A stretch of DNA of 64,000 nt from Nocardiopsis sp. N85 (GTDB taxonomy: Bacteria; Actinomycetota; Actinomycetes; Streptosporangiales; Streptosporangiaceae): the NCBI RefSeq assembly GCF_028882275.1, contig NZ_JARBUT010000003.1, forward strand, positions 62,001 through 126,000. The letters are read 5' to 3'. This document shows, piece after piece, positions 27,885 through 41,431 of this stretch. Position 1 is the stretch's first letter. Each line of letters opens with the position of its first letter. The position numbers and the translations under genes are program-made. The notes beneath the pieces were generated by a model that saw only the letters and a list, made by a program, of their open reading frames with translations, was not told the DNA's origin and did no database searches.

Positions 27885-28577
27885 CCTCGTTCACCCCCCA
27901 CCGACGACGACCGGACTGTCATGGTTTCACCGGTTCTGTTTTACCACCAGGACCATCCCGTGAAGGAGGAAGCCGCCAAGATCGACGCGGCCGCGACGTG
28001 AAGCAATGCCATGAACATCATTGTCCCCTCTCGCCTGAGCGGCATGCCGCCTTTTCCCCGGGCACGCCGCGTAAATTACCCCATTCGTTGGATATGACGT
28101 CCAGTTTAACGGGCCCGGAAGGCACCCGGATTCCCCACAACCCGAACCACCGCCGCCCCGGACTCCGAAGATGATACGAAGTTCCGAAGTATGGAATTAC
28201 TAATTCAATTAGCAATCTCAAGAGACTACCCTCAGTGACCGACGCCGCGAGGGGCGTGCTCACGGAAGTCCGATGCTCAAGCGACCTCTTCGCCACCCGG
28301 TGAACCGAGCCCACCAGGTTCGACTACTCAAAGTAACCAGACATGGGCGCGCCGCAGGGTCGCCGGAAAAATCATTCCGAGTCGATCACGGGCGTGCCAC
28401 CCCAAGGGCTTCGGGCGTGTCGCAGGAGTGAGCGAAGACGGCACCCGAGTGGCCGGATGACCAAAACCCCGACGGAGAAAGGGAATCGCCCTCCGTGCGC
28501 ACACAAATAACCCGAAAACCACCTTAACGCCACATAAGATGACAAGAATAAAAGAAGCCGGCCCAATATGACAAAAA
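27885..28577. other. Long non-coding, A+T-richer stretch; no gene seen
   Basis: About 690 bases. Composition from about 28070 to 28570 is clearly richer in A+T than the rest of the window. Short open frames on the minus strand at 28018-28314 and 28372-28566 lack an RBS and resemble no family I know. A 13-codon open frame (GTG 27959) after the divergent promoter is also unsupported. It could be a remnant of foreign DNA or an extended regulatory region. Confidence 0.4.
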
Positions 28578-28605
28578 GGCGGAAGCTGGAATTCCAGCTT
28601 CCGCC
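28578..28605 (-). terminator. Rho-independent terminator of sigR-rsrA
   Basis: A perfect 28-base palindrome (14-bp arms, GGCGGAAGCTGGAA and its complement). Read on the minus strand it is followed by five T residues. It lies 64 bases after the rsrA stop, a classic intrinsic terminator. Confidence 0.85.
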
Positions 28606-28669
28606 GTGAGAGCGGTCGACCCCGGAAAAAGAACCGGGTCCGCGTGGGGACCGCGTCCGCGGCCCCGGA

Positions 28670-28971
28670 TCAGGTGAACGTTCCGGGCGCCCGCTCCACC
28701 GCCTCGCGGACGGACTGTTCGGTCCTGGCCAGGGCCAACCGGCCCAATACCTTGTCCCGCAGGTCCAGGGGGACCGGATCGCAACCGCAGTGCTTGGCGA
28801 CGAGCTTCTTCACCGCCTCGTCCAGGCCGTACTCCTCCAGGCAGGGCTCGCACTCGTCCAGATGTCGCCTGATCAGCTCGCAGTTGTTCTCTTCGAGCTC
28901 ACCGTCGATATAGGTGTAGAGCTTGTCGAGTACCTCACTGCACGGGGTGTCCCCGTGTCGGTCATGGCCGC

Positions 28972-28975
<4 letters not shown>
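28670..28975 (-). CDS. rsrA: Zinc-binding anti-sigma factor RsrA (redox-sensitive)
   Basis: 101 residues with the ZAS motif: Cys12, His38, Cys42 and Cys45 (HLDECEPC), the zinc ligands and redox thiols of RsrA/RshA. A helical N-terminal part ([20 protein letters not shown]) contacts the sigma factor. Two extra cysteines in KHCGCDP (about 63-65) lie after the ZAS motif. Under disulfide stress RsrA loses zinc and releases SigR. The start ATG overlaps the sigR stop (ATGA), ensuring coupled synthesis. Confidence 0.93.
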
Positions 28976-29778
<803 letters not shown>

Positions 29779-29851
29779 GGTCTGGTGGCCCTCCTCGGGG
29801 ACTCCCTGGTGGCCGCGGTACCGGGGATCCCCCCGGTCGCGGTGTCGGTGA

Positions 29852-29878
29852 CAACAACCGCCTCGACGCCCTGATTCC
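29852..29878 (-). promoter_or_regulatory. SigR-type autoregulated promoter upstream of sigR
   Basis: Read on the minus strand: GGAAT (29878-29874), an 18-base spacer, then GTTG (29855-29852). This fits the SigR/SigH consensus GGAA(T/C)-N18-GTT. It lies about 75 bases before the ATG at 29778, so a transcript from here can produce the long SigR' form. Confidence 0.65.
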
Positions 29879-29997
29879 GCGCCGGCATGGGCCGAAGGTC
29901 CCTTCCACCCCCGAACTTCACCGATCGGGCACGTCATGGGAGGTGAGGCATGACAGAGTGCGGGTAAGACCTTTTGAAGGATGGGAGAGGAGTGCAC

Positions 29998-30813
29998 GTG
30001 CGACCGTCCTCGACTCCGGCCTCCGACCGCCCGCGGTCACCGGCGGCACAGTTCGCCACCCCCGATCGGCTGTCCGATTACTGGCGGTTCTACTGGGCCG
30101 TCGCCGAGGCGCAGATCGCCCGGTGGCTCCCGGAGACCCCCTCCCGGCTGCTGGATCTGTCCAGCCCGGACTATCCGGGTACCCCTCGCGCCGTGGCCGC
30201 CGGACACGACGTGGTGACCCTGTTGCCCTCGCCGGACATGGCGGTGCGCCGCCCCCTGCGCCTGATCAACGGGCGCGCCATGGTGCCCGCCCCGGCCCGG
30301 CGCGGACGACTGCGCCAGATCGTCGGGGACGCGGCGTTCCCGCGTTTCCTGGCGGCGGAGAGTTTCGACGGGGTCATCGCCGACGACCGGGTCCTGTCCC
30401 GCCAGTTGGCCACCGAGGAGTCCATCGCGGAGATCGCCCGGGTGCTGCGCCCGGGCGGCCGGGTCCTGCTGTGCGTGGACTCCGTGGTCCTGGGCATGGC
30501 CCTGCTCGCCGAACAGGACCGCTGGCCGGAGCTGAGCCACGCGCCCAGCGCCGACGTGCTCCTGGTGCCCTGGCCGGACGGATCCATCACCCGCTGCTTC
30601 ACCGCCGAACAGCTCACCGACACCGTCACCGAGGCGGGACTGGAGCTGGAGTGGATCAAGCCGCGCACGGTGCTGTCCGCCTCCACGGTGGAGATGATGC
30701 TGGCCCGCGACCCCCGGTCGATGGCGCGGTTGGTCGAGATGGAGCTGCACGCCACCGAGTCCGACGACTACGTGGGGGTGCACCTGATCGCGGGTGCCCG
30801 CAAACCGGGATAG
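29998..30813 (+). CDS. Methyltransferase-domain-like protein
   Basis: 271 residues from GTG 29998 (GAGAGG 7 bases upstream; a GTG two codons earlier is also in frame). A class I methyltransferase fold is suggested by [19 protein letters not shown] (about residue 48), [19 protein letters not shown] and [21 protein letters not shown]. Motif I lacks the usual GxGxG, so SAM binding is uncertain. The later part ([33 protein letters not shown]) is typical of actinobacterial proteins of this group, whose function is unknown. Its 5' end overlaps the upstream region of sigR on the other strand. Confidence 0.7.
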   Translation: MRPSSTPASDRPRSPAAQFATPDRLSDYWRFYWAVAEAQIARWLPETPSRLLDLSSPDYPGTPRAVAAGHDVVTLLPSPDMAVRRPLRLINGRAMVPAPARRGRLRQIVGDAAFPRFLAAESFDGVIADDRVLSRQLATEESIAEIARVLRPGGRVLLCVDSVVLGMALLAEQDRWPELSHAPSADVLLVPWPDGSITRCFTAEQLTDTVTEAGLELEWIKPRTVLSASTVEMMLARDPRSMARLVEMELHATESDDYVGVHLIAGARKPG

Positions 30814-30831
30814 CGGGGCCCGCCCGACCGG

Positions 30832-31371
30832 TCAGCGGGCGAGGAGCGCGATCAGCATGCCCGACAGGGCGACCAGCAGCAGGGCCGGTCCGGCTCCGAC
30901 GCCGGTCGTGAAGCCGTAGGCCAGGTCCCGCCGATTCGCCCAGCGCACCGCGAGGAACGGCCACAGGGTCAGCCACACCGCGAGCGGGTACAGCAGCACG
31001 TTGTCCAGCACTCCGGCGAGCGGGACGAAGTGCACGCCCACCACCAGGCAGATCCACGGGGCGAAGTACTCGCGGCGGTCCATCGCCAACAGCACCAGGA
31101 CGCCGAGCAGGGCCACCGCGAACTCGACGCCGAGGATGACCAGGCACAGGGTCATGGCGCGCTCGGCGGCCGGCACCGACCCGGAGTCCCAGTGCAGCCA
31201 GGAGAGCACACCCCCGGCCACCGCCAGGAGAAGGCCCAGGACGGAGCCGCCGGCCAGCCACCACCTGGCGTTCCCGGCGGGAGGGCGTTCCCGGGCCCAC
31301 CCGAACCAGGCCGCGGCGAAGAATCCGAAGATCGCCATGGTCATGGTGGCGTCGCGGAAGAGGATGTCCAT
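30832..31371 (-). CDS. Integral membrane protein, hypothetical
   Basis: 179 residues with six predicted membrane segments and almost no soluble part apart from the loop WARERPPAGNARW (about 24-36). An early MDILFRDATMTMAIFGFFAA start and the repeated pattern of hydrophobic segments are clear. No catalytic motif and no family I can name with confidence. It is convergent with the methyltransferase-like gene, 18 bases away. Confidence 0.75.
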   Translation of the reverse strand: MDILFRDATMTMAIFGFFAAAWFGWARERPPAGNARWWLAGGSVLGLLLAVAGGVLSWLHWDSGSVPAAERAMTLCLVILGVEFAVALLGVLVLLAMDRREYFAPWICLVVGVHFVPLAGVLDNVLLYPLAVWLTLWPFLAVRWANRRDLAYGFTTGVGAGPALLLVALSGMLIALLAR

Positions 31372-31673
31372 CAGGCCTCATCGATCGGGGGATGCTACGG
31401 GGACAGACTTCCACATTCCAGCGCCGGCCCGCCATGCGAGGGCCCGGCTGCGGAGCGCCGTTCCGATCGGCCGGCGCGGAGACGAACGGTGACCGGCGAG
31501 GGGACGCCGTTGGAGAACGGGTGGCCGAAGTCGTCCGGGCGCAGGGCGGTGATCGGCGACGGTCCCGTCCGCGAGGAGGGGGTCGAACGGTTCCCACGAA
31601 ACCCGGAAGGGTGAACCGGCGGTAGCGATACCGCCGGTTCACCCACGGTCGGCGGGTGAACGTCCGGGTCGGG
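31372..31673. other. Intergenic region downstream of thiC; only a terminator seen
   Basis: About 300 bases between the minus-strand membrane protein gene and the thiC stop. Apart from the hairpin at 31611-31642, I see no gene or RNA motif. It should hold the promoter of the 30832-31371 gene. Confidence 0.4.
31611..31642 (-). terminator. Terminator of thiC
   Basis: Perfect 14-bp stem (GTGAACCGGCGGTA and its complement) with a 4-base loop, 31 bases after the thiC stop. Confidence 0.75.
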
Positions 31674-34422
<2,749 letters not shown>

Positions 34423-34432
34423 GTGTCCGATC

Positions 34433-35482
34433 CTACGCCGTCGGCACCCGCTCCCCACCCGTGAACGGCGGATCCGTGGGCACTTCCGTGTCGCCGTCCC
34501 CCGGGTCGCCCGGCTCCGGTCCGTCGGGCTCCGACGGGTCCGCGCCGCGGAGCCGACCGATCCAGGCCAGGACACCGCCCGCGACCAGCAGCAGCCCGCC
34601 CGCCGGTCCCAGGGTCCAGGGCGCCCACACGTCCATGGCGCTCAACGTGAGCGAGCGGACCCGGGCCTGCTCGGCGCGGGCGGCGATCTGGTTCTCCCGC
34701 AGGCCCAGCTCCGCGTGCAGCAGTCGGACCTCGCCCGGGGCGTTCTGCGGGCGCAACGTCTCCAGCCGCGCCTCGTGGGTGTTGACCACCGTTCCGGAGG
34801 TCGGTTCCACCCAGTGGGTGCGCATCACCTGCAACCAGCGGGTGGCCGTGACCGTGCCCTCCGCGCCCGGGGTGAACAGCCACGCCGGGACCTCGCGGGC
34901 CGACTCGGGCACCTGGGTGGCGGCGATCGCCTGGGTGTAGCGGCGCACCGTCAGCCCGGCGATCTCGTCCATCCCCTGGAACTCCATGAGGGGCGCCGAA
35001 CGCACCTCCGCGTCGTAGAAGGGGTGATCCGCCTCCCCCGCCCCGGGGGGCCAGGAGAACACCAGCCCGGCCTGGCGGACCGCCCGGTCGCCGTTGACGT
35101 GTTCGCCGCAGCAGTTGACGGCGCGGCCGGTGTGGCGGTCCACGATGACGCGGCGGCTCCAGTGGTCGATCATCGCGCCCTCGGCGACGGTGTCCACCGA
35201 CATCTCCCACGCCGACCAGTCCGGGCCGTGGGCCTGGGAGCCCACCGAGGTGGTGCGGACGATCCGCACCCCGCTCACCCACGTCCACGTGGAGGTGTCC
35301 ATGTACCCGGCGCCGTCGGCGACCATGGTCGCGTCGAACCGCGCCTCGGCGGGCAGCAGGGCCACCCGTTCGTGGACGTAGAGCGGCAGCATCGCCGCCA
35401 ACGTCAACAGGAAGGCGCCGATCGCGGCGATGACGGTGCCCCGGGGCAGGAAGCCGCGCCCGGCGGTGTCGTTCGCGCTCAT
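34433..35482 (-). CDS. DUF3068 (PorA-like) membrane protein
   Basis: 349 residues from ATG 35482 (ATGA overlap with the aftD-like stop). It has an N-terminal membrane helix (TVIAAIGAFLLTLAAMLPLY, about 15-34), a large extracytoplasmic beta-rich domain with a Cys-Cys pair (AVNCCGEHV), a C-terminal membrane helix (LLLVAGGVLAWIGR, about 305-320) and an acidic Pro-rich cytoplasmic tail. This layout matches the actinobacterial DUF3068/PorA-family group. A role next to a glycosyltransferase cluster is plausible, but no enzymatic motif is visible. Confidence 0.8.
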   Translation of the reverse strand: MSANDTAGRGFLPRGTVIAAIGAFLLTLAAMLPLYVHERVALLPAEARFDATMVADGAGYMDTSTWTWVSGVRIVRTTSVGSQAHGPDWSAWEMSVDTVAEGAMIDHWSRRVIVDRHTGRAVNCCGEHVNGDRAVRQAGLVFSWPPGAGEADHPFYDAEVRSAPLMEFQGMDEIAGLTVRRYTQAIAATQVPESAREVPAWLFTPGAEGTVTATRWLQVMRTHWVEPTSGTVVNTHEARLETLRPQNAPGEVRLLHAELGLRENQIAARAEQARVRSLTLSAMDVWAPWTLGPAGGLLLVAGGVLAWIGRLRGADPSEPDGPEPGDPGDGDTEVPTDPPFTGGERVPTA

Positions 35483-38400
35483 GTGCGCGCCTCCTCGTGG
35501 TCGCTCTCCCGGGTGCCGTCGTCCTCGGCGGGGACCGTCGCGGGGGGTGCCCCGACGGACGGACCGTCGGAGGGCCGCTCGGAGACCTCGGCGAGGGGTG
35601 GCGCCACGGACACCGCGGACGGCGGATGCCCGTCGGCCGGGGTCGGGTCCGGGTCCTGCCCCAGAGCCAGCACCAGTCGGGCCAGCGCGGGCAGGCACAG
35701 CAGCTGGGCCGCCCAACCGCGCAGCGGCCCGCCCATCAGCTCGGTGACGTCGTGGAAGGGCATGTGGATCGCCAGGTACGTGCCCACCGCCATCGACGAA
35801 CCGGCCGCGGCCAGGGACAGCGCCACCGGCCACGGTCCGGCCAGGTGGGGCAGGGCCCGTCCGCCCATGGACGGACGTCCCGGCTTGGCGTGTCGGAGCC
35901 GGCCGGGCGCCCGGCGGCCCAACCACCACACGCAGAGCACGATGACGCCGACCAGTGCGGCGCCCGCCCAACCGGCGACCCACACCCCGTAGGCCAGCCC
36001 CGCGGGCAGGACGATCCACCGCGACGGCCACGCCGACCCGGCGTCGGGCAGGGCGCGCGGCCCTCGCGGCGGCCCGGCGAGGGCGGCACGGCCGCCCGGC
36101 AGCAGCCGGCGCGGCCACAGGGTGAGGACGGCCAGGAGGGCGACCAGCCCCGCGCCCACGGCCAGGGCCCGGTGATAGGCGGCGTCGGGGGTGTAGGTGA
36201 GGGTGACGGTGCCCGAGCTGCCCGCGGGCAGCAGCCAGGCCTGTTTCCACCCCTCCAACCGGATCGGTTCCAGGGCCTCACCGCCCGCAGGACGGGCCTC
36301 CCAGCCCTCGTTGAAGTTCTCGTTGACCACCAGGAAGGAGTCGGTGGAGACGGTGTCGACGTCGAAACGGCGCTCGCCGGGGCCCCACTCGTGCACGGCG
36401 GCGGGGGCGGTCAGGGAGACCTCGGGGCGTTCGGCGATCGAGGAGCCCGACTCCACCACGGCGGAGCGGACCTCGTAGCGGTTGCCCGGGTCGACCACGA
36501 TCCGGTTCTCCCCCTCCACCAGCTCCAGGTCGGTGCAGCTCTCGTACCGCAACGGCCGTCCGGTGAGCTGGTCGGCGAGGGTCCCCGCGCTGATCCGCGT
36601 CTCCACCCGCTGCCCGTTGACCCGCAGGATCGGGCCCAGACCGCAGGCGGTGGAGGCGTCGCCCTCGGGCGACGGGTCCACCGGGTCCACGCCCGGCAGG
36701 GCGATCGTGCCGATCTCCAGCGCCTGCCCCTCGGGGCGTTCGAACGTCACCCGCAGGGTCTCGGCGGTGAACGGCGCGAAGTCGACGCGGCCGCTGCCGT
36801 CCAGCCACCCCTCGCGTACGGTGCCGCCGCCCTCGACGATGACCTTGATGGGGCGCAGGACGCTGTCGGCCCGGGGCAGGTCCACCGTCAGGTGGCCGAG
36901 TTCGACCGGCCTGCCCAGCTCGATGTCGAGCCAGGGGCGCTTCTCCTCGGGGTCGGGGTACCAGACCGTGCTCTCGTCGTCGTCGAACGCCCCGCGTCCC
37001 ATCGCCGCCGGGTGCTGGACGGCGGTGGAGGAGGCGTTGACGTACGGGTACGAACCGGCGCGGTTGGCGGCGTTCTCGGCCTCGCGCGGATCGGTCAGGA
37101 CGACCTCGCCCGACACCGAGTGCGGTGCCGACGCGGAGGCGGCCGACAGTTCGAAGGTGCGGTCGAGCCGGCGGGCGTCCTCGCCCTGGACCTGGAGGCC
37201 GGTGTTGCACACCCACACGTGGGAGCCCTCCATGCATCCCGGCGCGGTGCCCGTGGAACCGGTGAACAGCAGCGTCCCGGCGTCGGCGGGGCCGGGAACG
37301 CGCAGGGTGCGGGCCGGCTCCAGGCCGGGCACGGAGATGGAGGAGACGCCCACCCGGGTGCCGAACCGGTACTCCGGTTCCCACGCGAGTTCGTCCACCC
37401 GCAGCCGCAGGACGGTGGTGAGCCCCGGAGGGGCCATCACCTCCTGCGGGTCGTCGGTCTGGGCGACCGGGGCCTCCACCTCTCCGGTGTCGGTGATGAC
37501 GCTGATCCGCGAGGGCGGCGGATCGTCGGCGAACTGCTCGAACGCGATCGTCAGCCCGGTGAGGTCCTGGGGCTCGGCGAACTCGACCTCGATCCACTCG
37601 CCGATCGCGCCGGTGAACGCGCTGGACCGCCACGAGGTGGTCAGGTCGTCGTCGAGCGCGGCGTGCGGGGCGTGCCCGGGGTCGCGGTCGGAGGCGCGGG
37701 CCCCCGCTCCGCTCTCGGAGGAGGAGGCCCGCACCGACACGATGTCGATGTCCTCGGCGTGGGCGGTGTAGTCCTCCCAGGTCGGGTCCACGATGTCGGG
37801 GGCGGGGACGTCGCGTTCGAGTTCCTCGTCCTCGGTGAGGGTGGCCGACACGTTGCGGCGCACATCGGGGTAGACGACCTCGCGACGTCGGGCGGTGTCG
37901 GTGACGATCGTGTCCTCGGCGGGCACCAGGTCGGCCCCGGGGTCGTCGCCCAGCAGCACCGGCCGGTCGTCGGTGACCAACCCCTGCTCGGCGAGGTGGA
38001 GCAGGGACTCGGGGCCGCCGGTGACCCGGACGACCTCGTCGGCGGGCACCACGCCCACCGTCGGCGCGGCGTTCTCCACCTCGTAGATCGTCAGCGCCGC
38101 GTAGGGCTGGTCGAACCACTGGGAGGCGGACCGGTGGTCCAGGGAGCCGATGGGGGGACCGAACTCGGCGGCCTCGGTGATGCCGGGAGAGGAGCGCAAC
38201 GCCTGGTGCACACGGGCGGGCCAGCCGCCGTGGTTGCCGACGCGTTGCAGATCGTTGCGGACGAGCAGGTGCGTGACGCCCATGCGGGCCAGGGTGTCGG
38301 CCAGTCCCTCGGAACCGCGCCCGGAGGACACCCGCTGGTCGATCTCGTGGGTGAGGCGCGAGACGCCCGACGATCCCCACGGGATGATCTGGTGGTTGGT

Positions 38401-39909
38401 CCAGGCGCCCGTGAGCAGCGGTTGCAGGGGTTCGTCCAGGGGACGACCCCACTCGTACTCGCCGCGCGCCGAACCGGGGAGCGCCATGGTCATGCCGCGT
38501 TCGTCGGAACGGTCGTTGAGCCAGTCGACGGCCTCGCGCCAGTACGCCGGGATGGCGACGAACCCGCCCGCCGGGGCCACGCCCACGGTGGCGATCGGAA
38601 CGAGCGTGACGAGGAACGCGGCCGCGCAGGCGGCGGCGACGGTACGCCGCACCCGCCCCGAGACGGGCTCGCCGCGCCGGTCGGCCCGGTCCCGGGCCAC
38701 GACGACGGGCAGGTGGGCCAGGCCCAGGACCAGGGGCAGCCGGATGAGCGCGTCGAACTTGTGGACGTTGCGGAAGGGGGACAGCGCTCCGTCGAGGAGT
38801 TCGCGCATGGTCCCGGCGAAGGGGCCGGTGAGGTCGCCGGTGAAGCCCGCGACGATGATCGCGGTGCCGGTGAGCAGACTGGTGATGAGGAAGAGGCGTT
38901 CGGGGGTGCGCCGGTTGATGAGGCCGGCCAGTCCCAACCCGGCGACCAGCGCGGTGACCGCGATCAGCCAGGGGGTGAGCGACAGGGCGGCGCCCGAGGG
39001 CAGCGCCGTGTTGCCCTGGTCGGGGAGGAAGCCCATCCAGTTGGAGGTGCCGCGCAGCGCGTTGAGCAGTGAGGTGACGCCGGTGGTGACGGCGGCGTCC
39101 TCGGTGTAGGGCATGAACGAGTACACGTACCGCGACATGAGCAGCAGCGGGACGATGTACCAGAACGTGGCGGCGATCAGGGCCACCGACCACCAGAGCA
39201 TGAGCCGACGTTTGCGCGGCCCGCCGGCCCGGGTGATCAGGTACAGCCCCGGGACGATGAGGACGGCCAGTTCCGAGGCCGCGTTGGTGCCGCCGCACAG
39301 GAGGAACGCCAGCCCCGACAGCAGGGCCATGCGGGCCGGCGGGTACCCGTGCCGTGCGCCCAGGATGAGCGGCAGCAGCACCCACGGCATGAGCAGCATG
39401 GGCTGTAGCTCGGCCGAGTTGTACGACAGCAGGGTCAGCACCCGGGGGGCCAGCGCGTAGGCGACACCGGCCAGGATGCGGGTGTTGACGGTGCCGATGC
39501 CCAATGCGCCGGCGACCTTGTAGACCCCCAGGAACGCGGCGATGAGCAGCACGGCCATCCACGACCGCTGGACGAGCCACTCGGGCATGCCGAGTTGTAC
39601 GAGCAGCAGGTGGAAGGGGCCGTTGGGGAAGAGGTACCCGTAGGCCTGGTTCTGGATCTGCCCGAAATAGGAGGCGTCCCACAGGTGCAGGGCGCGCTCC
39701 ATGAACCCCAGGGGGTTGATCGTCAGGTCGAGTTTGGTGTCGCTGACGATCCGACCGGGATCGATGCTGGCCGCCAGCGCGCCCAGGAGAAGACACACCG
39801 CGAGGACCTTGAGCCGCCGCAGCAGCCTCTCGTCCGGCTCTCCGCCGAAGGCGGACGGTGCCCTGGAATCCTCCGGTTCGCGCCTGGCGGTGGATTCCGC
39901 CGAAGTCAC
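35479..39909 (-). CDS. AftD-like alpha-(1->3)-arabinofuranosyltransferase family membrane protein (DUF3367)
   Basis: 1476 residues, GTG start overlapping the GT4 stop. The N-terminal GT-C half (about 30-430) has ten or more membrane segments and an early acidic loop (ALHLWDASYFGQIQNQAYG). A very large extracytoplasmic part follows, with F5/8-type-C/CBM-like repeats (ALDDDLTTSWRSSAF near 775; AFDDDESTVWYPDPEEKRPW near 965). C-terminal membrane segments lie around 1280-1420, with an acidic tail. This architecture is that of AftD (Rv0236c), which branches mycobacterial arabinan. The sugar and acceptor here are unknown, since this lineage should lack arabinogalactan. Confidence 0.85.
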   Translation of the reverse strand: MTSAESTARREPEDSRAPSAFGGEPDERLLRRLKVLAVCLLLGALAASIDPGRIVSDTKLDLTINPLGFMERALHLWDASYFGQIQNQAYGYLFPNGPFHLLLVQLGMPEWLVQRSWMAVLLIAAFLGVYKVAGALGIGTVNTRILAGVAYALAPRVLTLLSYNSAELQPMLLMPWVLLPLILGARHGYPPARMALLSGLAFLLCGGTNAASELAVLIVPGLYLITRAGGPRKRRLMLWWSVALIAATFWYIVPLLLMSRYVYSFMPYTEDAAVTTGVTSLLNALRGTSNWMGFLPDQGNTALPSGAALSLTPWLIAVTALVAGLGLAGLINRRTPERLFLITSLLTGTAIIVAGFTGDLTGPFAGTMRELLDGALSPFRNVHKFDALIRLPLVLGLAHLPVVVARDRADRRGEPVSGRVRRTVAAACAAAFLVTLVPIATVGVAPAGGFVAIPAYWREAVDWLNDRSDERGMTMALPGSARGEYEWGRPLDEPLQPLLTGAWTNHQIIPWGSSGVSRLTHEIDQRVSSGRGSEGLADTLARMGVTHLLVRNDLQRVGNHGGWPARVHQALRSSPGITEAAEFGPPIGSLDHRSASQWFDQPYAALTIYEVENAAPTVGVVPADEVVRVTGGPESLLHLAEQGLVTDDRPVLLGDDPGADLVPAEDTIVTDTARRREVVYPDVRRNVSATLTEDEELERDVPAPDIVDPTWEDYTAHAEDIDIVSVRASSSESGAGARASDRDPGHAPHAALDDDLTTSWRSSAFTGAIGEWIEVEFAEPQDLTGLTIAFEQFADDPPPSRISVITDTGEVEAPVAQTDDPQEVMAPPGLTTVLRLRVDELAWEPEYRFGTRVGVSSISVPGLEPARTLRVPGPADAGTLLFTGSTGTAPGCMEGSHVWVCNTGLQVQGEDARRLDRTFELSAASASAPHSVSGEVVLTDPREAENAANRAGSYPYVNASSTAVQHPAAMGRGAFDDDESTVWYPDPEEKRPWLDIELGRPVELGHLTVDLPRADSVLRPIKVIVEGGGTVREGWLDGSGRVDFAPFTAETLRVTFERPEGQALEIGTIALPGVDPVDPSPEGDASTACGLGPILRVNGQRVETRISAGTLADQLTGRPLRYESCTDLELVEGENRIVVDPGNRYEVRSAVVESGSSIAERPEVSLTAPAAVHEWGPGERRFDVDTVSTDSFLVVNENFNEGWEARPAGGEALEPIRLEGWKQAWLLPAGSSGTVTLTYTPDAAYHRALAVGAGLVALLAVLTLWPRRLLPGGRAALAGPPRGPRALPDAGSAWPSRWIVLPAGLAYGVWVAGWAGAALVGVIVLCVWWLGRRAPGRLRHAKPGRPSMGGRALPHLAGPWPVALSLAAAGSSMAVGTYLAIHMPFHDVTELMGGPLRGWAAQLLCLPALARLVLALGQDPDPTPADGHPPSAVSVAPPLAEVSERPSDGPSVGAPPATVPAEDDGTRESDHEEART

Positions 39910-41198
39910 TTCTCTGTTTTCCTGCCTGCCGTCGTGTCGGGGGCGTCCGCGCCGCCGGGGAGATCGAGTTCGCGGGCGACCAGGCGGGTCATCTCCGCGC
40001 CGCCGGCCTCCCAGGTGAAGCGTGCGGCCCAGGCCCGGCAGGCTCGACGGACGGCGGCCCTGCGGTGGGGGTCGGAGAGCTCCTTCAACGCCCGGGAGAC
40101 CACGTCGGCCAGGTCCTCACCCTCGCGCACCAGCCATCCGGTCTCGCCGTCGCGGACCGAATCGCGAAGTCCGTCCACATCGTAGGCCACGGTGGGCACG
40201 CCCATGCGTGCGGCCTCGATGACGGTCAGGCCCCAGCCCTCGAACTCGGAGGCGGTGACGTGCAGGTGGCAGGAGGCCAGCACGCTGTTCTTGTCCTCCT
40301 CCGGCAGGAAACCGTGGAGGCGGACGCGGTCGGCGGTGCCGTCCCGGGAGATCTGTTCGGCCAGGTGGTCGCCCTCGGGGCCGCGGCCGACGATGTGCAC
40401 CCGCAGGCGGGGGTGCTCGTCGGCGAGGGAACGGGCCAGGTCGGCGACCTGCGAGACGCGTTTCTGCACCACGAGGCGCCCCAGGCTGACGATGGCCGGA
40501 TCGCCCATGTCGTCGGGGGCGTCGTCCAGTGGCTTGAGGGGCCCCTGGACGCCGCCGTTGTGGATGATCTCGATGGGGGCGCGCCAGCCCAGCTTCTCGC
40601 GCAGGGCGCGACGCGAGGACTCCGAGACGGTGACCGTGGTGCAGTCGCGGTAGACCCACGAGGCGACGGTGGACTCGATGAAGCGGCCCAGCCAGGCCAG
40701 GGGCGCCGAGAAGTAGGCGTTGAACTGGAGGTCGTGGACGTGGTGCACGATGCTGACCACCCGGGTCCGGCGGCGCAGCACCAGGCGGGACAGGAAGGGG
40801 ATGCCGTTCATGCAGTCGAAGGCGAGCCGGTACTCGCGACGCCACAGGGCCAGCCAGGCCATGACCCGCGGATAGACGGTGAACCGGCCGCCCATGCGGC
40901 GGATGACGATGCCGTCCTTGGTCTCGACGCGGGCCTGGTGGGGTTCGCGGCTGGTGAGGAAGGTGACGATGGCGCCGCGTTCGGCCAGGTGACGGCTGAT
41001 CCGCCAGGCGTACTCCTCGGCCCCGCCGGCGGTGGCCTGCCAGGGGTCGCGCCAGTTGATCATGACCAGGCGGACGCCGTCGAGTCGGGGACCGAGGTCG
41101 ATGGGGTCCTCCTCGACGGCCGCCGGGATCGGGGCGGGGTTCGCGGGGACCGTGGGCGGGCCGCCCACCACTCGGTGGTGGGCCTTCGAGAAGACCAC
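39906..41198 (-). CDS. Glycosyltransferase family 4 protein
   Basis: 430 residues from GTG 41198, preceded by GGAAGGAG; upstream in-frame codons look non-coding. GT-B fold: the N-terminal donor-loop region DPWQATAGGAEEYAWRISR (about 50-68), HHVHDLQFNAYF, and the C-terminal nucleotide-sugar site VSLGRLVVQKRV, HIVGRGPEGDHL and the E-x7-E motif region SEFEGWGLTVIEAARMG. It overlaps the aftD-like start by four bases, so the two are translationally coupled and probably act in one pathway: this enzyme in the cytosol, the AftD-like one outside the membrane. Confidence 0.9.
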   Translation of the reverse strand: MVFSKAHHRVVGGPPTVPANPAPIPAAVEEDPIDLGPRLDGVRLVMINWRDPWQATAGGAEEYAWRISRHLAERGAIVTFLTSREPHQARVETKDGIVIRRMGGRFTVYPRVMAWLALWRREYRLAFDCMNGIPFLSRLVLRRRTRVVSIVHHVHDLQFNAYFSAPLAWLGRFIESTVASWVYRDCTTVTVSESSRRALREKLGWRAPIEIIHNGGVQGPLKPLDDAPDDMGDPAIVSLGRLVVQKRVSQVADLARSLADEHPRLRVHIVGRGPEGDHLAEQISRDGTADRVRLHGFLPEEDKNSVLASCHLHVTASEFEGWGLTVIEAARMGVPTVAYDVDGLRDSVRDGETGWLVREGEDLADVVSRALKELSDPHRRAAVRRACRAWAARFTWEAGGAEMTRLVARELDLPGGADAPDTTAGRKTEK

Positions 41199-41431
41199 GC
41201 GCTCTCCTTCCGCGGGGTGTCCGGAACCCGGCGCGCCCACACCCTCCGGATCGAAGCGAACACGGAGAGCAATGGCGTGCGGGAAGAACGGTGCGCACGC
41301 CGAGCGGACCCATCGGCCGGACGTTGGTGGGGACGGGGGCGGTCGGGGCAGGGGACCGCCGGAAACGAGGGGACGGGTGGGCGCCCCGCTGGAGGCGAGG
41401 CGCCCGAAGGACCTCGTAGAACGCGGGCGGC

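Noticed and set aside
25117-27894. A single 925-residue fusion of the two HD-domain genes
   Set aside because: The first half is a shifted frame of the 477-residue HD-GYP gene; the second gene starts at 26451 with a TGATG overlap.
28018-28566. Small minus-strand open frames in the A+T-richer gap
   Set aside because: No RBS, no similarity, and atypical codon use.
34433-36250. A 605-residue reading of the DUF3068 gene
   Set aside because: The first 256 residues are out-of-frame AftD-like sequence; the true start is the ATG at 35482 overlapping the aftD-like stop.
35497-39072. 1191-residue plus-strand open frame opposite the AftD-like gene
   Set aside because: Gly/Arg/His/Val-rich, no family, shadow of the minus-strand gene.
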